Source: Morella rubra (Eukaryota; Streptophyta; Magnoliopsida; Fagales; Myricaceae). Taken from it: 64,000 nt of DNA. Below are positions 32,811 through 44,479 of the stretch, piece after piece; the stretch's first letter is position 1, and each line of letters begins with the position of its first letter. A program made the position numbers and the translations under genes. Location of the stretch: NCBI GenBank assembly GCA_003952965.2, contig CM025853.1, positions 16,819,324 to 16,883,323 of the forward strand. The letters run 5' to 3'. The notes beneath the pieces were generated by a model. That model saw only the letters and a program-made list of their open reading frames with translations, searched no databases and was not told the origin of the DNA.

Positions 32811-33340
32811 AGCAACGTTGGAACTAACACTAGATAAAGAGGATTCTGAACATCCTCCCACAACTGTCGGACCTTTTTGGGGTCACACTCACCCCATGCC
32901 GCATATATATGTCAGCAGAAGCTTCGTCCACCCCACATCCCGAAATGTATCCATAAGAAAATCTTCAAAAAGTTCTTCCATCTCCTCAACTTCACAATCG
33001 CTAACCATGTTGGCATCATCGTCAGAGTTTTCCTAGACAACTGTTGTATCAAGAATCTCAGACTCCCTATAGAATATCCACTTTGTGTAATTCTAACTAA
33101 TTCTGTTTAGCCATAGGTAGTCTTCCACAACATTCAAAAGCTTGTAATACCGATTACTACACTTCCAACATGAGCATCTAACCCTATTAAGATCATTTAA
33201 GTGTTGTCGCACCATACTCCTACTTTACTCAACACAGGTGTCATACTGAGTACTTTAAACATATCAGTAATGAGTTAATCCCATCATTTCTTTACTAACA
33301 AGACAAGGAAAATTGAACTAATCTCAAATAGAAACGATCA
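32811..33340. other. intergenic sequence between LTR remnants
   Basis: An open frame 32686-33036 spans the LTR end and is not a credible gene. Nothing else recognised. Confidence 0.4.
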
Positions 33341-33344
33341 TTAT

Positions 33345-33545
33345 GTCCAAGCTGGTTGCACCAGTCCTATATTCTAGTCGCATTGGCATAGATAGATCCC
33401 TATGCTTTTCCACTAATTCAACTAGTAGCATTACTCTTGCATTCTAGTCTCATTGATATAGATAGAAAGGTGTCTTTTCACTAGTTTAGCCAGTCACATC
33501 AATCCTACATTTTGGTGGCACCAGCATAGACAGAGTGTTGTTCCT
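33345..33545. repeat. minisatellite, about three ~68-bp units
   Basis: Degenerate copies of the frame CAC-CAGTCCTATATTCTAGTCGCATTGGCATAGATAG...CACTAATTC follow each other three times (about 33355, 33424, 33490). Non-coding. Confidence 0.7.
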
Positions 33546-34942
33546 TATGCTCGTACTTACCCCTTAGGCTCACTTATAGGATAATATACACTAAGGGGAG
33601 GATTATGGCTCACAGCTACACTTGGTGATAAAAAGACTATTTTGTACTCAAGGGGATTCAACAGAAGGCTTATGAAAATATAGGGTAAATGTCGAGGGTT
33701 TGAAAGTTTATCAAAACTTAATACTGGTTCTCACAAAGTTGAGTTGTTTACAAATAATTTAGTTGCTTTAGGAATAAAGGGGAGTGGAGGAAATTTTTAG
33801 ATAATTTGAAAATTTTAAAAGTTACGAGTATCCTGGTGACCAAAAGGTCCTTCTCAAGGACTACAAACAAAGAGCTAGTTTACAAAAACGTGAGCACACT
33901 ATAGCTCCTTTAGCCTATACAACCATGATAATTACAACAATAAAAGGTGTTTAAAATACATATTCAAGAAAAACCGTTAAAGACAGAAAAGTAAAACCAA
34001 ACTAAACTACTCTTCATCACTATGGGTGGTGAGGTCCACCACGCCATCTCCCGATATCGCCCGACTAGGTTCCACCTACGAGGCCAGTGGTGAGGGGTAG
34101 GGAACTACCGGCTCTACCAGTGCATCTACTAGGCCAAAATTTGTAGGTCCTAGCATGGGAGGATCCTTCAGGTACCAGTGGATCATAAGGATTTGATGTC
34201 CTTCAAAAAACTTCATTTCCTATTAATGACTTAAGCTCAAGCAAACAACACAAAAGACAAGATGAGTACAATAAATTAACACATGATACATATGGCAATA
34301 AAGTAATATGTGATCCATATGATATGCTTGGCAAAGCGAAGAGAAATACATACTTCATCAATTTCATAAAGTATTGATGCACTTGTAATACAATAATGTT
34401 TTCCACAAATTTTCCATCCAATATTTCTTTGGGGTTGAGGCGTTCTCTGTGTCTGCTCTGTTCACCCCTAAAATTGGGTTGTGCGTTCCTCCTCCTCTTC
34501 ATGACTTGTCCTGTGCCACATGCACCAAGACCTTTTCATAGTGGGCATTTTTTTCCATTAGAGGCTAGCCTTTTCTTATAGTGGTGGGTTGCACTCTCCT
34601 CATTAGTGTCTGGTACCCTCACCCTTATCTCAGGTCGGTTTGGTTTTCGTTTCCCAGCCTTGGTCCACGCAATGATTCATGACATGACATGAATGCAATC
34701 ATTGATGCTCAATTATTTGCATAATTAATGCAACTTTCAACCATGGTTCATCATTTATTCATAAATTTGTAATTCCATTTATAAGCATAACCACGGAATG
34801 CATGTATTCATAATGTTATAGAAGAATTAATGCTTTCCAACTATTTATTTGATTTGTTTTCTATTAATGGTATATTATAAATTATGTTGTTTTATTCCTT
34901 TTCTTTTAACGACTTATTAGAAATTTCTAATTTTATAGGATC
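33546..34942. other. probable decayed LTR sequence, no gene
   Basis: The reverse complement of 34455-34490 (GGAACGCACAACCC, then AGGGGTGAA) matches the GGAACGCACAACCC...AGGGGTAAA block inside the gypsy solo LTR at 26424-26455, so part of this stretch is probably an inverted, diverged LTR of the same group. Boundaries cannot be placed. Confidence 0.45.
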
Positions 34943-36173
34943 TGTTAGCCCAAAGTTGATCTTGAGCTATTTAACTCAATTTTGATAATAACAAATGATA
35001 AAATAGCTTTGGAAGTAATTTAGAATACGTGGTTGTCAATCACTATTCAATCAAGAGTACACAATTGTATTTAATCTTTATTGTTAATTCTTTATGCCCT
35101 ATATTAGATTTAAACACTATGGTTTTGCACCTAAACTATGATATTTTTCATTGTAGGAGTTTTCGTGTTGAAATGAAGAAGATTTGAAATCAAAAAGCAC
35201 TGGAAAACTCTATCTGCCAAGATGGTGTCGACACATAGCACAGAAGCCCGACTATCATTTCGATGGTGTCGACACGTGGGAAGCAAAGTGTCGACACATG
35301 CCAAGGCACCTACAAGCAAGTTTCAGACTCGATGAAGGTATCGACACATAGGCATAGTATGTGTCGACACATGTTGTGGAAGTTGTTTTTAAAAAGATGA
35401 CTCAACACGTGAATCAAGACAACATGGCACTTAGAGCACCTCTCTAACATTCCAAAAAGACCCTTTGGACCCCCTAAGACTGAAGACCTATAAAGGAAAC
35501 CTTATAGAAAGAGAAAGATGACTTTTGCACAACTTTTATCTCTCTACATCATCAATCTTGACCTAGTCTCCATTAAGTGATAGAAAAGAGCAAAAGACAG
35601 GCTGCATGTTTTCCAAGAAGATCTAGTCTACCATTGCTGTCATCATCATTAGATCTTGTCTTATAGCCATTTATTGAGCTTTGTGTACTGATTTGGCTTT
35701 GAGAGCTATTGTTTATTCATTCCTATCATTAAACTTTGAGAAACCTTTGAGTGTATGATATACTTGGGCCTATCCGTGAGTATAGAAAAATCTCATGGGC
35801 TTTGAGATTTGTGACGAGTTGAAGAGTGAGCTCGGGAAAACTCTTGTAAAGGTTACTTAGCACCCAAAAGCTAAGGTATAGACACTATTGAATTATAGTG
35901 GAGAAGCCCAAGAAAAGCGATAGCCTTAGGGGTGGACGTAGGCAAGTCTTGGCCGAACCACCTAAAAATAATGGTGTTATCTCTCTTCCCTACTCTTTAC
36001 TTTATCTCTATTATTTATTGTATATCTTTGGCCTTAATATTAAACATATTCATATATGCACTTTTATTTGTTAAAAATGAGTATTTTTTCAAATCTGAGT
36101 TTTTATTAAAAAAGGGCTAAATTTTTGATAAATCAATTCACCCCCTCCTCTTGGGTTGATATTCGGACTCACA
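34943..36173 (+). mobile_element. solo LTR, SIRE/Maximus-like copia, with internal GTGTCGACAC repeats
   Basis: Starts TGTTAGCCCAAAGTTGATCTTG and ends AATTCACCCCCTCC-TCTTGGG...CTCACA. The GGTGGACGTAGGCAAG...GAACCACCTAAAAA block (about 35930-35970) matches the LTR at 31617. Five copies of the palindromic TGTCGACACa/TATCGACACA motif sit at 35225-35375. No internal region and no target-site duplication were found. Confidence 0.75.
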
Positions 36174-36800
36174 TGATTGTTATGACTTAAAAAGTCAAAT
36201 AACTAGTTAAGTAATTCTTTCATAATTTTATTTTATTACTGATATTATTGCTCGAGCCTAATGGGCCCATGAGACCGCAAATGGGTTAGTGTATTGCATT
36301 ATTATCATTAGGAAAAATTTTAGATTCTCTAGAGTATTAGGCCTGCTTTGGACCTTAACGGGCCGGGTGATTTGGGCCCTTTGCAGACATGAGGTTTGGG
36401 CTCAAATTTTTATCACTTCATTCTTTTTTATGCTTAACCCATCCATGAGCCCATTTTTCTTTTTACCCTTAAGATTACTTGAAATTTCATATATGCCCCT
36501 AAAGGTTATCGAGGGCATTTTTGTCATTTTCTCTCATCCTTTTCTTACGAAATTTTTAGGGCATGTCTCAGAGGTTCTGATCTTCAATTCTGGACATTTT
36601 CATGCATGAATGAAAAAATATTTTTACATAAAATCATGTTCAGTGTGTTTTGGGTACTAAAGGGCTTGTAGAGATTTGCATGCATATGGTTCTCCTGTCA
36701 TTTTCTTGTTTTTAAAATCACATATTATTCATTATTCATGTGATCCCACAACGAAAAGACCAGTTCATCAACCAAAAACTAACAACAACCATCAAAGCCA
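36174..36800. other. non-coding, possible LTR/leader of the following gypsy remnant
   Basis: The phrase GGGCCCATGAGACCGC and several GGGCC/GGGCT motifs resemble gypsy LTR text, but ends were not found. Confidence 0.35.
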
Positions 36801-36839
36801 TTTTTGGGTTCCATTTTTCAATTTCTTAAAGACACATTC

Positions 36840-38365
36840 TTATGCATGAGTTTCCTTTCCTTTTTCTTACCAATGTATGTCCTTTTTGCTCACTTTGAGC
36901 ATATCCTTAGGGCACTACCGTGACCCTCCATGTCATATGGTTCTATTTTCAAGTTTCCTAGTAAGAAAAAGGTCCCTACCAATTGGTACTTTCATTAAGA
37001 GTCTCCTTGATACTCAAGAGAGTGTCATTGAGTGGCTCATTGAAGCTTACCATCAACGACCTTCCTTGAGAGATTCATAGAAGTTTTCCAACTTCCTTGG
37101 ATCCATTGCAACAAGGATCATACAAGTCACATTGCCATCATTCATCAAGCACCCTTCACAACATGCTTTTATGTCTACCGATGACTCAATGTTGCAAACA
37201 AAAATGTGGTTCAACCAAAGGGGAGAGAAGCTTGACCAAATGACAACAGCCATTCAAGAGCTCACTCAAACCTTGAGGAAGGAGCACCATAGAGAAAAGA
37301 GGTCATGAGTAGAAGAGAAAGGCCAAGGAGTGGCCTACACACCAACTGAAGTGTGAAGGGCAGCCCATGAAGATTAAGAAAGAGAGAGACCCGTCATGGC
37401 CAAGTATATCAAAGAGAAGGAAGTCAAGTTGGCCAAAGCAACCTTGGAGGAGGAACAAGTCTCCATCCACACACTCTCCAACAAAGACATTCGCTATGCA
37501 TTCCCACGCCTACATAAGAGGGTGCAAGGTAACAATTCTTGTTGACTCGGGTTCTACCCTTAACTTCATAAATAATGAGATTGCTGATGAGTTGTGTTTG
37601 AGGGGAAGGAAGATAGAAGCATTCAAAACCACTATGGCCAATGGGTGAGTGGAATTGAGTGACAACTTTTATGAAGGTATCAACTTGGGTATCCAGGTGG
37701 TAGAGTTGAATGTTGATTTGCATGCCTTACCACTAGCCACACTAGATGTCGTGCTAAGGATTCAATGGCTAGAGACTTTGGAGAAAGTTGTAACCGATTT
37801 TGGGAAGGGAGTTATAGAATTTATTCACGAGGGAAGATGAGTTTACTTGCAGTTGGGAAATAGGAAGACCAATAGCGTTAAAAGGCTACCATGTGGACAT
37901 GAGAGTGGGGAACACAACATACTGAAGCCAAATATCACCTAAGGGGAGGGACTTCCTAAAACCATCAAAGAAAAGCCTATGTGGGATAGTGAAGACTATA
38001 CACCTCATGGGGGAATCGAGAGAGAAGTCATACACAAGCCCATATCGAAAGAAATTGATTGGGCATATGAGCCAAGGGAGACTAGGGGAGATATAGGAGA
38101 GCCCATATGGGGCATCCGGGTTGGGAATTTGAAGAAGATGGACAAAAAAGTGGGGAGATCTTGTTGGAAGAAGGAGAAATCCCTAGTGAGGACCTTGAAG
38201 ACAAGGTCCAAAGTGAAGAAGGGAGGAATGATATGGACCTAGCATATGTCCTAAACTTCGAACCTGGCAAAGGCTCAAAGGTACCATGAAAGGGCACATG
38301 AGTCTTTTCAAGAACAAGGAAGGCGAGCCAAGCCATGAGGAGCCCGCAAGGCAACAAATGAGGGT
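36840..38365 (+). pseudogene. Ty3/gypsy gag-protease remnant
   Basis: Broken frames give a gag-like segment (FNQRGEKLDQ and ELTQTLRKEH at about 37211-37282). The protease is clearer: GCKVTILVDSGSTLNFINNE at about 37522-37581 (active site DSGST), a stop at 37646, then LDVVLRIQWLETLEKVVTDF at 37744-37803, the family IQWLE-TLG signature. Downstream acidic text (37979-38360) is unassigned. RT and integrase are not seen, so the element is truncated before 38.4 kb, where the array begins. This is a different gypsy lineage from the one at 285. Confidence 0.72.
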
Positions 38366-38829
38366 AGAAGCGAAATGCTAAGGCTTACAGACTGCACAAA
38401 AACATCTTACCTTCAAAACATAATTTAACAAAGTAAGAAACGCTACACTTGATAGGAAGGTTGACTTACCTTAAAACATCTTTTAGACGTCCTTATTTTA
38501 ATACATTTTATAGATCTTTAAAAAAAATTTCAATCATTAAGGCTGAGTTTGGATGGGAAAAAAAATTCATTTGTTGAAGGTTACATTATGTTGAAATTGT
38601 TGAAGAGGTTGTTGGAGTTTATAAAAAGGTATTGGAGTTGGTGAAAAAGTAATTGTGATTTTTTTTTTTCAAAAAAACAATGATTGAATGTCAAGAATTT
38701 TTTTTAAAAAAAAATTTGTACAACTACTTTTTCACAAACTTTTTTGACTAGTTCCAATGATTTTTTACAAACTTCAATACCTTTTTACAAGTTCTAGGCA
38801 ATTGCCTGCAAAGCAAACAATTTAGCATA

Positions 38830-39130
38830 CTATCCAATATTGATTCAATGAGAGTTTCTGGAATTTTCTTACGCCAGCTTATGAATGATATTACTAACAC
38901 TTGACTTAAAAAACTCTTAAGAAACATGGTGAACTTGAAAGGAGGAAATTATATATTATTTTCAGAATTTTGTTGATAGATGCAAGAAGATAGAAAATGG
39001 CATTACGCAACTGAACGAAGAGATGAAATTGTTGTCACTAGGACAAAGATTGATGTTGAACTCAATGTTTGAGCAGCAACTTCATGCTTATGTGAATAAA
39101 GAAAGAAATGCTAAGCTAGATAGAAAGGTT
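38830..39130 (+). pseudogene. exon-like segment, first array copy (degenerate)
   Basis: Same segment as at 39520. It shows AYYPILIQ-like text, then FVDRCKKIENGITQLNEEMK and LLSLGQRLMLNS, ending QQLHAYVNK with a damaged donor (AAAGAAAGAA instead of AAAGTAAGAA). Stops interrupt its first half. Confidence 0.6.
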
Positions 39131-39500
39131 TACTTACCTTAAAACATCTTCTAGACATTCTTTTTTTAATACATTTTAAAGATTTTTAAAAGAAGTTTTC
39201 AATCATAAAGGCTGAGTTTGGATGGGACAAAAAATTCGTTTGTTGAAGGTAGTTTAGATTTTGTTGGAATTTTTGAAAAGGTTGTTAGCATTTGTAAAAA
39301 GGTGTTAAATTTTGTAAAAAGTTGTTGGAGTTTGTAAAAAGGTATCGAAATTGGTGAAAAAGTAATTGTGAATTTTTTTTCAAAAAAAAAATTGATTGGA
39401 TGTCAAGAAATTTTTTTTTTTAAAAAAAGTTACAACTACTTTTTCACCAACTTCAACGACTTTTTATAAACTTCAATACCCTTTTACAAATTACAAGTAA

Positions 39501-39875
39501 TTGTTTCCAAAGCTAAAGAGCAAACAATTTAGCGTACTATCCAATATTGTTTCAATGAGAGTTTCTAGAATTTTCTTAGGGCAACTTTTGAATGATATTA
39601 CTAAGACTCGACTTAAGGTACTCTCAAGAAACGTGGTGGACTTGAGAGAAGAAAATCATATATTATCTCTGAATATTGTTGATAGATGCAAGAACATAAG
39701 AAATGCTATTGTACAATTGAATGAGGAGATGAAATTGTTGTCACTAGGACAAAGGTCGATGTTGAACTCAATACTTGAGCAGCAACTTGATGCGTATGTG
39801 AACAAAGTAAGAAAAGCAAAGCCTGATTGGAAGGTTTACTTACCTAAAAACATCTTTGAGACATCCTTATTTTAA
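39501..39875 (+). CDS. exon-like segment of unknown gene, best-preserved array copy
   Basis: A 124-codon open stretch, of which about residues 12-110 correspond to the repeated segment. It reads VSMRVSRIFLGQLLNDI, NVVDLREENHILSLNIVD, then RCKNIRNAIVQLNEEMKLLS and MLNSILEQQLDAYVNK, followed directly by GTAAGA, a perfect donor-like sequence at about 39807. Composition (Leu/Glu/Lys/Asn heptads) suggests a coiled coil. Sister segments at 38830-39115 and 40040-40330 are ~85-90% similar by eye but have stops. I do not recognise the family. It may be a fragment of a host gene captured and amplified by the surrounding module; expression is unproven. Confidence 0.4.
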   Translation: MFPKLKSKQFSVLSNIVSMRVSRIFLGQLLNDITKTRLKVLSRNVVDLREENHILSLNIVDRCKNIRNAIVQLNEEMKLLSLGQRSMLNSILEQQLDAYVNKVRKAKPDWKVYLPKNIFETSLF

Positions 39876-40039
39876 AACATTTTAAAGATCTGTAGAATCT
39901 TTTTTAGTCATTAAGGCTGAGTTTGGATGGGAAAACAAACTTCAGTTGTTGGTGGTAGTTTAGATTCTGTTGGAATTGTTGAAAATGTTGTTGGAGTTTG
40001 TAAAAATGTATTGGAATTGGTGAAAAAGTAGTTGTAAAT

Positions 40040-40340
40040 TTTTTTTAGCGTACTATCCAAAATTGTTGCAATGCGAGTTTCTAGAATTTTCTTAGGCCAA
40101 CTTATGAATGATATTACTAATACTCGACTTAAGGAACTCTCAAGAAACGTGGTGGACTTGAGAAGAGAAAATTATATATTATCTTAGAATTTTGTTGATA
40201 GATGCAAGAAGATAAAAAATGTTATTGCACAATTGAACGAGGAGATGAAATCGTTGTCGCGGGGATAAAGATCGATGTTGAACTCTATGCTTGAGCAGCA
40301 ACTTGATGATTATGTGAACAAAGTATGAAACTCTAAGCTT
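40040..40340 (+). pseudogene. exon-like segment, third array copy (degenerate)
   Basis: Third copy, with frame breaks and stops. The end still reads SMLEQQLDDYVNK followed by AGTATGAAA where the best copy has a GTAAGA donor. Confidence 0.6.
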
Positions 40341-40559
40341 AATATAAAGGTTTACATACCTTAAAACATCTTTAAGACATCCTTATTTCAAAACATTTTA
40401 AAGTCATTACGGTTGAGTTTGGATGGGAAAGAAAATTCATTTGTTGAAAAAAGTTTAGATTCCGTTGAAAATGTTGAAAAAGTTATTGGAGTTTGTATAA
40501 AGGTATTGAAGTTGGTGAAAAAATAGTTGTGAATTTTTTTTTTTAAATTGTTTGGGCAT

Positions 40560-42000
40560 TGACTTTAATATATGTATGTAGATTCCTATAGGGTAGACTC
40601 ATTTCATTGCACGGTGACTATTCATTTAGGAAAATCCAAAATTTTCTCTTTAGGACTTCATTGAGTCGACTCATTACACATGTAATCTCTAAAAAATTAT
40701 CTTTTAAGCACGCAAGAATTATCTGTTTATGATATTACCTTCAAAATGAAATTTGATATATATCAAAGCTTTGTAATTTTATAGTAAATCATGAAATTTA
40801 AATGAAGCTTAAAAATTATTCTGTTATTGAGTCATTTAATGGAAAACAAAATTCCAGGAATTATAAAATCCTATGCAGGTGCTAGCTAAGGACAGGAAAT
40901 TGTCACAGATTGGGCACGGACTTTAATATATGTAAGTAGTCCTGTTAGACACCAGTCTTTAGCACCAGTCCTAAAATCAAAATTTCACAAGTACGAGTCC
41001 TAAAATCAAAATGGCAAAAAGCATCTGTAAATTATCTATAATTTACCTAAGAATATTACTTATTACTTGTACTCATTTTTTCTCCATGTAGACTACTAAT
41101 TCATTGAGTCTATGTATCATTGTTGTTTTTTTTTTTCTTTTTCTGAGCGAAAACTACTTAAGAGGAAATTTTATTCGTGTATGCTTGGCTACACGAAAAG
41201 TATTTATTTGTAACCACAAAGTTTCTGATTGGTACCTCTAAAAACCAAATGAGAAATTTTTTAGTGGGGTTAATTATAATTTCATCCCTCAAACTAGCAC
41301 CCGATTCTCAAATATCTCTACAAACTTTAACTCGTTACAACTCATACCCATAAACTATACTTCTCATTACAATTTCATCTCTAAATTAATTGAAGACATT
41401 ATATCAAACGGTTTCTATTCCACATAACAGACACGTAACCTTCTCTTTATGTGAAAAGATAATTTTATCCTCGTTCGAGTTTTGATCAAGATTAGTTGAT
41501 TCTTCTTAACTAGTTTTTCTAAAGCTTCTTCTTAAACAAAATTTGCTTGTTTCATGAGTCTTGGAACATCCATTTTTTAAAATTTCGGTTGAGCAAGACA
41601 ACAAGTTTGGAACTAAAGACCGTTGTGACTTGAAAGGACAGATAAAAACTTTTGCTGTGGATAAATTTTATTATTGTGAAATTTCAAATATTGCGATGTA
41701 ATCGGGGCTCTTGACTTCTTAAATGTGTAACATGTCAAAATAGATCCAAATTGGGGGAGTGTGCAAATTGTACAGAATTAATAGTTGTGGGTGGAACAAA
41801 AATGATAATTTAGAGCATAAAATATTAAGATATCATTATTAATGTGTATATATATATCCAATCTAACCTTATAATCATCAAATAATTTTCTGTCTCTAAA
41901 TAAAACATTTTTCCTTGTTTGTCTTTTCTACTATTCAAATCATTCAAAAAAAAAAAAAAACAAGCTATTATACTTTGTTACGGATTTCTAAAAACCTTCT
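40560..42000. other. intergenic sequence upstream of the transporter gene
   Basis: AT-rich. A 40-bp direct repeat (GACTTTAATATATGTA with flanks) lies at about 40560 and 40920. A GGGGTTAATTATAATTTCATCCC end at about 41275 resembles one arm of a MITE, but its partner was not found. No gene. Confidence 0.5.
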
Positions 42001-42239
42001 AGTTAGACATGATGCGAAGGAGTACTTTTTTACTTTTCAGACTTCCGAAATGGCAATGGGGCAGAGTTGCTGAACCCCGCAAGGCATCTAGCATGCCTAC
42101 AAGGGCGGGAGGAACAAACAATCAGAATTGGTCGCTGACGTCAAAAGTCAGTAACTGAAGAAAGATTTCTTGCGCAGTTCAGGAAAAGAAACTACCGATA
42201 TATCTGTCTCTTTGGAGATCCTTGCCCCTGCTGAGTTTC

Positions 42240-44438
42240 ATGGCGGCAATTCCAGATCGTACCCGTGGTACCTCTTCAATTCCATTTCCTTTTCTTTTCT
42301 TCTTCTCTTTAGTTTAAATCGTTTTTTGATCTAGATGTTGTAATTCTTGTTATTCGTTTGTTGGGCGTTTTAGTTTGATGGGTTTCTGTTTTAATTTTTT
42401 GATAAGAATCTTGCAAGAAGTCCATGAACTTCATATGGTTTTGTGACTGGGGGCTATGAAGCACGTTTGTGTTTCTGTGTCTGGGTTAGGGAGGTATTTA
42501 TCACTCTGGGTTTTGTCTGAAAATTTGTCTCTTGATCGCTGTAGTTGAGAGGTTGAGATGTACTCTATAGTGGGATCTGGGATCCGGTTACTATGAGGCG
42601 ACAAGTATTGTCGCAAGTTTTGGGTTCGTATCTAAACCTCTTCTTATTCTGTTTGACGACGTATATTGGGGTCATGTGGATTTGTTTATCTAGTTTTTGA
42701 CAATATCAAGTTGTAGGTAGAATTCCGCTAGAAATAACAAAGTTTTAGCTACTAGTACTGCGGTAATTGACAGTTTATACTGGTCAGTATAGGTGAATTC
42801 ATGATAAATATGGTATCAGATAGAGGTGCTGCAATAAATTGGTGTTTTAGGCCTACAGCCAAAAGAATAATTTTTGTGGAGCATCAGGCTGCTGATAATC
42901 CTAGGGCTTGCCTGCAGTTTTGTTCACTATAATAATTGTATGAGCAATTGCTATCCTCATTGGCTTATTTTGTTTTAGACGGTGAAGGAGATGTGTAGTG
43001 TTTGTTGAATCAGTATGAGCTAGATGAAGCGGGGAAATGCAGATGGAGTGTTCTGTGATGGTTGGATATTGTATGAGTTGAGGAGGAACTTGTATGATCC
43101 ACCACAGCATATATTTTTCCCGTTTTGCATTACGGTTGTTGAACCTAATCTAGTACATTAAGTTATGCGTATTAACAATTGTGGACATCGTGATGCATGC
43201 CCTTGTACAGGGACTCAGATTTTAAGTTGAAACTGCTAAAGGGAGAGGCTGAAGGTCCAAAAGCATCTGATTCAAGATTTTAATGAACTGACCTCTGACA
43301 CACAGGCAGATTTATGGATTTGGTGGAGTGTTTTCCCCGTCATTCAGCTGCATTTTTTCCCACCTTTTGTCTTGTCTTGTCTTGTCTTGTTCTTTGTTTT
43401 TGGCGTTTGCTTTTTGAATTTTAAAGCATGAAAATCAGATATTTTTGTACTGCGTTTGTTGTTGTTGCTGAGTGTATGTAATATATGTGATTAAGATTTT
43501 AATTATTTAGAGAGAAGTGACTCCAAATCTAGAGATCAATGGTTTCTTGTAGGTATTTACTTTTGTAATTGCACAATATAAGCCCATACTTCAATCGTGT
43601 ATTTCCTTTTACATAGCCATGCAGGTTGCAAAAAATTCCATACACATAGTGGTCAAGATTTAGCTTGCGGAGTTTTTCCAGAAATGCCAGCGGTGGAATA
43701 GATAAAAGTAATTTTTTTTTAAGTGTACCAACTGAATCCTCTATTGTTAGTTTTTCTTGTGCATTTATAAAAGAGGTTAATATAGCAAAGATCATCATTC
43801 GTGAATAATAAGAAGTGGAAAAAACATACGGAAAAGGAAAGTAAGGGAAGTCAAGAAAGAGGACTCAATAACTTACTGGTGTTTGGTCCTTGGAACCTCC
43901 ATTTCTGCCAGTTCAATCAATTTAGTATAAATAATCTTGTGTCTTTTTGCAGTTTGCAAGGGCTCTACTTTGTCGTCATTTTGATCTTGTCATTCTTCAT
44001 TAGATTAACACTGAGACAGTTGAAATATACTGACTTCTGTTTACTTTAAAGTTATTCATGTTCTTCATTTATCATTTATGCATAGGTGTGCACACGCGGA
44101 TTTGTGCGCACATATTTATAGCTTCAAGTTGTCTGATGCCAGAATTTAGCTTTGGTTGGTCTATAATTTGTGCTGCCAGTGTTTCTAAGACTACTAACTG
44201 AGCATACTGATTGTGGATGCAGAAGAGAAACCTGCTGAGGCAGATAACAAGAATGAACAGGTAGTTGTCAAATGCTGCAAATTGCAAACTCTTCCATTCT
44301 ATTGTTTTCGTTAGCGAAATAAGTTCGAGGAAAATATTCTTCTGTGTAATTCCATGATAAATGAGAGTTCAGTGTCTCCTAACTCTTCTCAGGATGCTGC
44401 CGCAATAGTCCATCCAAGGGATTCTGTGGTTCAAGCAG
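42240..44438 (+). other. leader exons of the transporter gene, with upstream ATG
   Basis: Three exon candidates with GT-AG borders: 42240-42267 (from ATG; encodes MAAIPDRTR plus one base), 44223-44260 (encodes EEKPAEADNKNEQ across the join) and 44393-44438 (46 bases). Joined in order to the main exon at 44480, the frame from the upstream ATG is open for 40 codons and stops at 44488-44490, overlapping the main ATG out of frame. If the 46-base exon is skipped, 28+38=66 bases put the upstream ATG in frame with the main ORF. The transcribed leader must start before 42240. Exon calls rest on splice-site appearance and phase only. Confidence 0.55.
43367..43391. repeat. (TTGTC)n microsatellite
   Basis: About five tandem copies of TGTCT/CTTGT in the first leader intron. 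Confidence 0.9.
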
Positions 44439-44479
44439 GTTCATTTAAAGTTAAATAACATTTTATTCTCCACTTGTAG

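Larger units (their letters stand above)
38400..40560 (+). repeat. three-unit array: transposon-like module alternating with an exon-like segment
   Basis: Each ~700-bp unit has (i) a head GGCTGAGTTTGGATGGG (38546, 39212, 39918, and a partial fourth near 40412), (ii) a foldback in which GGTATTGGAGTTGGTGAAAA pairs with TTTTTCACCAACTTCAA...AATACC, (iii) a coding-like segment (about 38830-39115, 39520-39835, 40040-40330), and (iv) an AAAACATC...TTATTTT...CATTTTAAAG tail. The third unit has lost most of its foldback. The module recurs at 49.2 and 61-64 kb. Confidence 0.82.

Noticed and set aside
32686..33110. Open frames across the SIRE-like LTR end
   Set aside because: They start inside the LTR terminus and have no recognisable domain.
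41273..41700. Possible complete MITE upstream of the transporter
   Set aside because: Only one arm (GGGGTTAATTATAATTTCATCC) could be found and no inverse partner nearby.
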